Positions 58,119 to 64,000 of a DNA stretch of 64,000 bases are shown here, in pieces (the stretch's first letter is position 1; each line of letters starts with the position of its first letter). The stretch is from Sodalis ligni (GTDB taxonomy: Bacteria; Pseudomonadota; Gammaproteobacteria; Enterobacterales; Enterobacteriaceae). The DNA lies in contig NZ_CP075169.1 of assembly GCF_016865525.2 (NCBI RefSeq), positions 930,337 to 994,336 of the forward strand, in the 5' to 3' direction. The position numbers and the translations under genes are program-made. The notes under the pieces are model-generated. The model had not been told where the DNA came from and searched no databases. It was given only the letters and a program-made list of their open reading frames with translations.

Positions 58119-59023
58119 TCAGCGGCCCCCCTTTTTTCAATTTATCCATTACCAACATGCCGAACCGACTGCCTGGCGTTGCGCCGGTGGGTCTGGTTGA
58201 TTGAATTCTCTTCCTCAATGTGCGCTTCTCTTCATCTACATCGCGTCTGATGCTGGTTGTCATCAAAGTGTCATAATGGAACATGATATGTTTCAGCGCC
58301 AATAATTTTTACTTCTGGGTAAATTTGAAAGTGATATTATGATAAAAACAGATGGGTCTATGATTAAAATAGATAGAGATATTGAGGCATTGATGACGGT
58401 GTATTTTTGAGCTGAAAATAGTTCAATGAAAGCGGTTTTAATAAATTATTTACTATTTTCATGACAGAGAAATATTAGATGGTGATTTTTGCGGCTTAAT
58501 ATTAACGAATCTTTTAAAGAAAATATCCATATTTCAATGACGAATTTAATTAACTTAAAATTATAAATGACTATTGTATAACGGCCCTCCATTGTAGTCT
58601 TGTTTAAAGATACTTGACAGATTCGGACAAATTCGTAATTGTCATTACGATAAATTTTGCAAAGACGCCGCTACCGTCTTTCATCTGCAGAAAGCGAAGC
58701 GGTGACCCGCTATGCCATTATGTATGATATCGTGCCAATAAAATATAATGCGTTGATTAACAGTACATATCCGATTTTACACCCTGCCTTGGCAGGGTTA
58801 AAGAAGTCGATATATCTTTTGATGAGAGACATGTCGTAAAAAAATTATTCAACCCGTTATGCTTTAAATAATTCTTTCTACTGGTATGTGATGGGCGAGA
58901 TATGAGGTTTGGATTATATAACGTTATAGCCGTGACGAGTATTAGCAAACGCGTAGCCATAGGGCGATTGTTAATTTATTCGAATATCAACTTTTTCACT
59001 TTTTTGCGGGTCCATCTCGTTTA
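58119..59023. other. AT-rich intergenic stretch before the CRISPR relic
   Basis: No reliable gene lies in these 905 bp. A perfect hairpin, ACCCTGCCTTGGCAGGGT, is at 58781-58798, but no T-run follows. The 60-codon frame from 58657 shows no conserved feature. The low GC contrasts with the MFS gene and could be the remains of a lost locus. Confidence 0.55.
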
Positions 59024-59526
59024 AGCGATAGCTGCCTGTGCGGCAGTGAACATAGGACTTGCCAGCGGTAACCAGCAGCGCCACTTCTGTGCGGCAGTGA
59101 ACTCCGCCCGAGCCGCCGCCCATTCCTCATTTGCCTTCTGAGCTGCCTGTGCGGCAGTGAACGCACGCGCTGGCGAAACGTTCGCGGCATTCGTCTTCTG
59201 AGCTGCCTGTGCGGCAGTGAACCGCAGCATAAATAGCATTTTTGCATTCCCGTTCTTCTGAGCTGCCTGTGCGGCAGTGAACTTTCTCTCAGCACCCATT
59301 CCCTGCCACCTTATCTTCTGAGCTGCCTGTGCGGCAGTGAACATAATACTTTTTACCGGTCTGTTTATTTGTCGTCTTCTGAGCTGCCTGTGCGGCAGTG
59401 AACGGCAAAGCCGGCAGCATCACGTTGACCATCAACTTCTGAGCTGCCGCACAGGCAGCTCAGAAGTCGAAGCAATTGTTTTCTTAGGATAACTCACAGT
59501 TCACTGCCGCACAGGCAGCCCCGAAA
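59024..59526 (-). CRISPR. Orphan type I-F CRISPR array, rearranged
   Basis: The 28-nt repeat (minus strand starts GTTCACTGCC and ends CTCAGAAG) is of the type I-F class. On the minus strand, repeats lie at 59024-59051 (degenerate 3' end, so the terminal repeat), 59084-59102 (9-bp deletion) and 59135-59403 (five repeats), with 32-nt spacers, one of 33. Then 59436-59466 is a hybrid: 13 bases of a minus-strand repeat joined to the rear part of a plus-strand repeat. Next come a 32-nt spacer and a plus-strand repeat with altered end (59499-59526). No cas genes or leader are in the window. Confidence 0.93.
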
Positions 59527-59722
59527 AGAACGGCGTACCATCACGGCCATTTAGTGGGTTTATCGGGCAGATAATGAGGCTACTAATTTACTTTAAGTTC
59601 AGTCAGCCACTGCCCGCGTCGGCGACGCTGAATATTTTCGGCTATTCAAGGCGTTCATGCTAGAGCTGCTCGGATCGACTGATAAATAATTATTTATGCG
59701 ACAGCGTAAAAGTTTCATCATT

Positions 59723-60040
59723 TTATTTTGACATAACTTTAAGCAGCGTGGCGCCGGAAATAATCAACGCAACGGCAATAATCCGGTAAGGGTTGAGACT
59801 TTCGCCAAATAATATCACGCCAATAATAAACGCGCCTATCGCGCCTATTCCCACCCACAGGGTGTAGGCGGTTCCCAGCGGCAATGTTTTCATGGCAATG
59901 GCCAGTAGGATAAAGCTTAATATCATGAAAATCAGCGTTATGGCGCTCGGTATCAGGTGGGTAAAACCCTCAGACGCTTTCATGGCGGTAGCCCAGACCA
60001 CTTCAAACAGACCCGCTAATAACAGATATAACCAAGCCAT
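59723..60040 (-). CDS. gdx: Guanidinium exporter Gdx (SugE), SMR family
   Basis: Gdx exports guanidinium in exchange for protons. The 105-residue protein has four hydrophobic helices and the SMR motif with the key Glu in LAGLFEVVWATAMKASEGF. MAIAMKTLPLGTAYTLWVGIGAIGAF-like residues follow, as in SugE. A guanidine-II riboswitch in its leader confirms this function over the drug exporter EmrE. Confidence 0.95.
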   Translation of the reverse strand: MAWLYLLLAGLFEVVWATAMKASEGFTHLIPSAITLIFMILSFILLAIAMKTLPLGTAYTLWVGIGAIGAFIIGVILFGESLNPYRIIAVALIISGATLLKVMSK

Positions 60041-60057
60041 GGTATCACTCCGATAAC

Positions 60058-60099
60058 AGGGCCGTCCCTAAATGGGTTAAAGTCTGTCTGGTCGTCCAG
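60058..60099 (-). promoter_or_regulatory. Guanidine-II (mini-ykkC) riboswitch
   Basis: On the minus strand, two hairpins with ACGR loops stand in tandem: CTGGACGACCAG (60088-60099, loop ACGA) and AGGGACGGCCCT (60058-60069, loop ACGG). A GGAG and the gdx ATG follow closely. This is the mini-ykkC architecture, in which guanidinium binding frees the ribosome site. Confidence 0.9.
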
Positions 60100-60217
60100 A
60101 GAGAATATGAGCCTAGCACAGTTCAAAGGAAATTCAAACCCGGCAGTAATACTCGAATGTTGCCTGAATTTACTTAAATAAATATGATGTATAAATTATT
60201 TAATTATGAGGCATAAC

Positions 60218-61159
60218 ATGATCAGGGCAATTTACGATACCGATCCGGGCGTGGATGATGCTGTCGCCCTGCATTTCGCCGCTGAAAGCCAGGATATCGA
60301 GCTTGTCGGGATTACAACGGTGTTCGGCAACAACACCCTTGAGGTAACCACCCGCAATGCCCTGTTTCTCAGGGAGGAACTGGATATCTCCTGTCCGGTG
60401 GCGCGGGGCTGCGGAGTCCCGCTTATCATCGAACCCAATGCCCCGTCGGTGGCGGCGCACGGCCGTGACGGGCTGGGGGATGCCTTTCATATCGCGCCCC
60501 GCGGCGGGTTGGATAAACGTCATGCCGCGCAATTTATTATCGATACCGTGCGGGCCAATCCCGGGGAAATATCGCTGATAGCCGTCGGCCCGCTGACCAA
60601 TGTGGCGCTGGCCTGCCGTCTGGATCCGGCTATTGCCGGTTTGATAAATCAGGTGGTCATCATGGGGGGAACCACTTTGCGCAACGGACACTTCGGTAAT
60701 AAATCGCCGGTTGCCGAGGCCAATATCCACCGTGACCCCCATGCGGCTCAAATCGTATTTAACAGCGGCCTGAAGCTGACGATGGTCGGCCTGGATGTGA
60801 CCCATGAGGTGCTGCTCGATAATTCGCGCTTGCGCCAATTGGAAAATCACTCTAACAAGCATAATCAAATCCTGTTTCGCCTCATTCAGGGCTATGTGGC
60901 CTATGCCAAAGCGCGCTATGGCCTGGACGGGATGCGCCCCCACGATTTGCAGGCATTTATCTGCGCCATCCATCCGGAGTTTTATCGCACCGTCGCCGGC
61001 AATGTGCAGGTGGTACTGGAAGGCCCCGCCGCGGGCCAGACGCTGCATTATTTCGGCGAGCATTTAAAGGGCCGCGAACATCTCTCTTCAACCGAGGTGT
61101 GTGTTGCCGTGGAGGCGCAGCGGGTGGCGGAGTGTTATTTCAACGCGCTGCTTAGGTAA
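60218..61159 (+). CDS. Inosine-uridine preferring nucleoside hydrolase
   Basis: This 313-residue protein hydrolyses N-glycosidic bonds of nucleosides. The DxDxGxDD calcium-binding motif is seen as YDTDPGVDDAVAL at the N-terminus. Other family segments are GITTVFGNNTL, AVGPLTNVALA, VVIMGGTTLRNGHFGNKSPVAEANIHRDPHAA and LDVTHEVLL. The ATG at 60218 fits GAGG spacing better than the upstream ATG at 60206. It is divergent from gdx. Confidence 0.93.
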   Translation: MIRAIYDTDPGVDDAVALHFAAESQDIELVGITTVFGNNTLEVTTRNALFLREELDISCPVARGCGVPLIIEPNAPSVAAHGRDGLGDAFHIAPRGGLDKRHAAQFIIDTVRANPGEISLIAVGPLTNVALACRLDPAIAGLINQVVIMGGTTLRNGHFGNKSPVAEANIHRDPHAAQIVFNSGLKLTMVGLDVTHEVLLDNSRLRQLENHSNKHNQILFRLIQGYVAYAKARYGLDGMRPHDLQAFICAIHPEFYRTVAGNVQVVLEGPAAGQTLHYFGEHLKGREHLSSTEVCVAVEAQRVAECYFNALLR

Positions 61160-61171
61160 TTTTCCGGCCCG

Positions 61172-62008
61172 TTACCGGGCAGTTTGAGACATGGAGGCAA
61201 CCAAGGCGCGGACCCGTTCATAATCCGCCGGCGTTGCCGGATTGTAGACGACCATGCTGAGATCGGGCCGGCCATCGACGGCAAAGGACGAATATTCCAT
61301 GGCGATAAGTCCGGCCAGAGGGTGCTTCAGGCTTTTTAAGCCCTCGCCGTGCGCGCGCACGTCATTGTCCCGCCACATTGCCTCGAATTCCGGACTTTGG
61401 CGGCAGAGCTCGTCCACCAATGCCTCAATATTCTTCGCGGCGCCCGCCCGCACGGCGTCCGCCCGGAACGCCGCCACCACGAACCGGGCGACGCTTTCCC
61501 AGTCAAGCTGTGCCGCGCGGGTGTCGGGATTGAGGAATATCCGGCGCAGGATATTGAGCTGGCCGGGGACGAGGGATCCGTAATCGAACACCGCCGAGGC
61601 GGCACGGTTCCACGCCACCACGTCCCAGGTGCAGGTCTTTACAAAGGCCGGGCTGAACGGCAGCGCATCGAGCACGCCCTGCAGCCGCGGCGATATGCCT
61701 TCGTCCGCCTGGTAATGGACTTCGGGGGGGCGGCCCAGGGCAAGCAGGAAAAGATACTCGCGTTCAACGCCGGTCAGCATCAGTGCGCCGGCTATCCGGT
61801 CCAGCACCTCGGCCGATGGCGCGCCTCCCCGGCCCTGTTCGAGCCAGGTGTACCACGTCGGGCTGACATTGGCGCGCTGGGCCACTTCCTCGCGCCGTAG
61901 CCCCGGTGTCCGCCGGCGTGTCAATGAAAAGCCAAAGGCCGCCGGATCGAGTTTGCCGCGGCGATCCTTGAGGTAGGTTCCAAGCTGATTGGTAGAGGTG
62001 GCCGGCAT
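61172..62008 (-). CDS. XRE-family regulator (MmyB-like)
   Basis: This protein of about 278 residues has an N-terminal HTH with FSLTRRRTPGLRREEVAQRANVSPTWYTWLEQGRG and the MmyB-like ligand-binding domain (ALPFSPAFVKTCTWDVVAWNRAASAVFDYG and the end MVVYNPATPADYERVR). Such regulators bind small ligands, including fatty acids. Starts at 62008 and 62014 (MSMPATST) are both possible; the first has better AGGA spacing. It is convergent with the nucleoside hydrolase. Confidence 0.87.
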   Translation of the reverse strand: MPATSTNQLGTYLKDRRGKLDPAAFGFSLTRRRTPGLRREEVAQRANVSPTWYTWLEQGRGGAPSAEVLDRIAGALMLTGVEREYLFLLALGRPPEVHYQADEGISPRLQGVLDALPFSPAFVKTCTWDVVAWNRAASAVFDYGSLVPGQLNILRRIFLNPDTRAAQLDWESVARFVVAAFRADAVRAGAAKNIEALVDELCRQSPEFEAMWRDNDVRAHGEGLKSLKHPLAGLIAMEYSSFAVDGRPDLSMVVYNPATPADYERVRALVASMSQTAR

Positions 62009-62170
62009 GCTCATCCTGTTTATCCTTATACCCGTATAAAGTGACTGCTTTACCCCTATAAGATAAAGGCGAGAGCAATCTGTGTCTATACGTGCCAGTG
62101 ACTTCATAAATTGACTTCACTAAAGCGAATCGCTATATTAATGTCAATCACTGAACTCATGGATGAGTTA

Positions 62171-62446
62171 ATGCGACAGAAAATTACCGGCCTACGTAAG
62201 AAGCAACGGACGGTGTTAAATCAAATTTTCAAAACGCCGGTACCCTCTGGCGTCAAATGGTCTGATATTGAGTCACTCGTTTGCGCATTAGGGGGTGAAA
62301 TCAAGGAAGGCAGCGGGTCTCGGGTAAGGCTTTTACTTAATGGCTGTATTGCCCGGTTTCATCGTCCCCATCCGTCGCCTGAAGCTGACAAGGGGGCGTT
62401 AGCCAACTTGAGGGAATGGCTGGAGAGCATAGGAGTCGAACCATGA
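62171..62446 (+). CDS. hicA: HicA family toxin
   Basis: This 91-residue mRNA-interferase toxin of the double-stranded RNA-binding HicA fold has the family core LRKKQRTVLNQIFKTPVPSGVKW then IESLVCALGGEIKEGSGSRVR then GCIARFHRPHP, where the final His is the catalytic residue. The ATG at 62171 matches the family start; the frame continues upstream to 62111. It overlaps hicB by ATGA. Confidence 0.93.
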   Translation: MRQKITGLRKKQRTVLNQIFKTPVPSGVKWSDIESLVCALGGEIKEGSGSRVRLLLNGCIARFHRPHPSPEADKGALANLREWLESIGVEP

Positions 62447-62805
62447 AAAAAGTATTGAAAACCCCTAATACCATGGTTGTTGCCGGACAGCCGGCCATTA
62501 TCAGCTATGTTCCGGAAATTGGCATGTTCCGCGGTAAGTTTATCGGCCTATCGGGCTATTGTGACTTTGTTGCCGATAGCATCGACGGTTTGAAAAGCGA
62601 AGGGGAGGTGTCGTTGCGTGAATACCTGGAAGATTGCCGGGAAAATCACATCGACCCTTACGAACGGGAAGAGAAAGTGAAAACCTTTACCCTCCGCTAC
62701 CCTGAATCGTTCGGGGAGCAGTTGGCCGTTGCTGCCGCTGAACATCATGTCTCGGTGAATTCATTTATTGTTGAAACGTTAAATGAACGCCTTAAACACG
62801 CCTGA
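62443..62805 (+). CDS. hicB: HicB family antitoxin
   Basis: This 120-residue antitoxin has the partial RNase-H fold (NTMVVAGQPAIISYVPEIGMFRGKFIGLSGYCDFVADSIDGL) and a C-terminal ribbon-helix-helix DNA-binding part (RYPESFGEQLAVAAAEHHVSVNSFIVETLNERLKH). It starts inside the hicA stop. Regulation is probably by HicB binding to its own promoter, upstream of hicA. Confidence 0.93.
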   Translation: MKKVLKTPNTMVVAGQPAIISYVPEIGMFRGKFIGLSGYCDFVADSIDGLKSEGEVSLREYLEDCRENHIDPYEREEKVKTFTLRYPESFGEQLAVAAAEHHVSVNSFIVETLNERLKHA

Positions 62806-62895
62806 ACCCCCGCCTTGGGAAGAAGCTGCTTGCGAAAAACAGGCAGGCTGTGCAAGCAATGTGACGTAGCTGAACGTTGAGTTTAGGGGATTTTT

Positions 62896-62911
62896 TGTGA
62901 TATGCATCACA
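62896..62911 (+). promoter_or_regulatory. CRP site before psiE
   Basis: TGTGATATGCATCACA is a perfect TGTGA-N6-TCACA site about 60 bp before psiE. In E. coli, psiE is controlled by cAMP-CRP and PhoB, in agreement with the gene that follows. A GTTATGC/GCATAAC dyad (62921-62952) lies nearby. Confidence 0.8.
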
Positions 62912-62970
62912 CTATGGCATGTTATGCTGCTGGGGTTTGTCCGTGGCATAACAGAAACAGAGGTGTGAGC

Positions 62971-63366
62971 ATGATTACCGGATTGCGCATTGCAACCGTG
63001 CTGCAAATGATATTAAACATCGGGCTGGTCTGTCTGGGGATTATTCTTATCATTTTTGGGCAAGGAAACTTACCATCTGGGCGAGGTGCTGCTGCATACG
63101 GACGCGGAGTCGTCAACCTACCTGCTTATTGAAGGTATTGTTAATTATTTTTATATTTCGAATTTATCGCGCTGATTGTGAAATACTTCCAGTCCGGCTA
63201 TCACTTCCCGCTGCGCTATTTTGTGTATATCAGTATTACCGCAATTATTCGCCTGATTATCGTCGACCATAAAAATTCTCTGGATACGCTCTATTATTCG
63301 GCGGCAATCTTGATTCTGGTGTTCACCCTGTGGCTGGCAAACAGCAATCGCCTGAAGCGAGAATAG
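62971..63366 (+). pseudogene. psiE: Phosphate-starvation-inducible membrane protein PsiE, two frameshifts
   Basis: PsiE is a small inner-membrane protein of unknown biochemical role. The expected protein of about 132 residues can be read only with two corrections. After LGIILIIF a T is missing in a T-run (about 63055), and after IVNYF another T is missing in a second run (about 63147). With both restored, the family C-terminus [21 protein letters not shown] then [16 protein letters not shown] then NSNRLKRE is intact to the stop. Both indels are in T homopolymers. Confidence 0.9.
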
Positions 63367-63496
63367 AGTGCCCATGGGGCGGCGCGGTCATTTTTTGACG
63401 TCCGCGCTATTGATTTTCGCTTTTTTCTGGTAATGATATTCATGTCAATGAGTTGGATTGATATAAAAATTTTCGACCTTTATTGCGGAGCTATTA

Positions 63497-64000
63497 ATGT
63501 TAAACAGTATCGGCATTTTCTGCGGTTCCAGCGCGGGCCTTAACCCCGTATATCTTCAGGCGGCCAGAAATATCGGTGCTTTTTTTGCAAAAAATCATTT
63601 AAAAATTGTGTATGGCGGCGGGAAAGTAGGCCTTATGGGCGCCATCGCCGATGCGGCCATCCAACATGACGGCCAGGTGATAGGCGTTATGCCGCAGTCG
63701 CTGGTTGAAAAAGAGATTGCCCATACCGGTTTGACAAAACTCTATGTCGTGAAAGATATGCATGAACGAAAATATATGATGGCGAATCTTTCCGATGCCT
63801 TCCTGACCCTTCCCGGCGGCGCCGGCACGCTGGAAGAAATATTCGAACAATGGACGTGGGCGCAGCTGGGATTACATCAAAAGCCCTGTGCCTTTCTGAA
63901 CGTCAATGATTATTTTTCTCATTTGCTGTCCATGATACGGCGCATGGCCGATGAGGGTTTCCTGAAAACTGAATATCTGGATATGCTGATCGTGGAACAC
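63497..64000 (+). CDS. LOG-family protein (TIGR00730), partial at the window edge
   Basis: A Rossmann-fold protein of the lysine-decarboxylase-like LOG family (cytokinin riboside 5'-monophosphate phosphoribohydrolase type). ATG 63497 follows GGAG. Signatures are IFCGSSAG, YGGGKVGLMGAIADAA, MHERKYMMANLSDAFLTLPGGAGTLEEIFEQWTWAQLG, with the PGGxGTxxE motif. The frame is open at position 64000, so the C-terminus lies beyond the window. Confidence 0.92.
   Translation, partial: MLNSIGIFCGSSAGLNPVYLQAARNIGAFFAKNHLKIVYGGGKVGLMGAIADAAIQHDGQVIGVMPQSLVEKEIAHTGLTKLYVVKDMHERKYMMANLSDAFLTLPGGAGTLEEIFEQWTWAQLGLHQKPCAFLNVNDYFSHLLSMIRRMADEGFLKTEYLDMLIVEH

Noticed and set aside
58657..58839. 60-codon frame in the AT-rich gap
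   Set aside because: No ribosome site or conserved motif.
58996..59344. Minus-strand frames repeating FTAAQAAQK and SLPHRQLRR
   Set aside because: They are translations of the CRISPR repeats, whose 60-bp period is a multiple of 3.

Overview
The window is a chromosomal segment of an enterobacterium (Enterobacterales). The core gene order serA / fau - 6S RNA - zapA / ygfB-pepP-ubiH-ubiI / gcvTHP / trhA / ygfZ / sdhE-ygfX / fldB / xerD-dsbC-recJ-prfB-lysS follows the E. coli backbone. Moderately high GC, many frameshifted genes, inserted sugar operons and relics of mobile DNA suggest a Sodalis/Pectobacteriaceae-like lineage with ongoing gene decay. That placement is an inference, not something the sequence proves.

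Layout. 1-1.5 kb: serA with a CRP-type site upstream. 1.57-2.35 kb: seven tandem units of an exactly 107-bp repeat. 2.4-6.5 kb: a four-carbon acid sugar operon (permease, DUF1537 kinase, PdxA2 dehydrogenase, DeoR regulator) in which kinase and regulator are both frameshifted. 6.6-17.4 kb: folate, 6S RNA, cell-division, ubiquinone and glycine-cleavage backbone genes. 17.4-17.8 kb: a second, diverged array with the same 107-bp period. 17.8-25.2 kb: a TetR gene, the sitABCD manganese/iron transporter with a MntR box and mntR, and ygiQ with an expanded C-terminal repeat. 25.2-33.1 kb: an HD phosphohydrolase gene, trhA, and a complete PTS / phosphofructokinase-like / class I aldolase operon with a divergent SorC regulator. 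33.1-41.9 kb: ygfZ to lysS. prfB carries the known programmed +1 frameshift but has lost its normal stop, and lysS has a 1-bp insertion.

42-46 kb is a decayed island beside tRNA-Gly(CCC). It holds a P4-satellite ash/Icd-like relic, a Ner-like pseudogene, a broken NCS1 permease, a broken PAS-LuxR regulator and a GNAT gene. 46.3-50 kb has a TetR-controlled pair (DUF302, SnoaL-like), a MazF/PemK-type toxin-antitoxin relic and a GlxA-type AraC regulator with duplicated palindromes. 50-58 kb has an ECF sigma factor with a His-rich membrane partner, a CUT2 sugar ABC transporter, a LysR regulator and an MFS exporter. 59.0-59.5 kb is a cas-less type I-F CRISPR relic in which two oppositely oriented arrays are fused at a hybrid repeat. 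59.7-64 kb has gdx with a guanidine-II (mini-ykkC) riboswitch, a nucleoside hydrolase, an XRE regulator, hicAB, a doubly frameshifted psiE with a perfect CRP site, and the start of a LOG-family gene.

The most noteworthy items are the two 107-bp arrays, the fused orphan CRISPR, and the run of small indels, several in homopolymers, that hit even lysS. The indels are either real pseudogenization or base-calling errors, and read-level data would decide between these.
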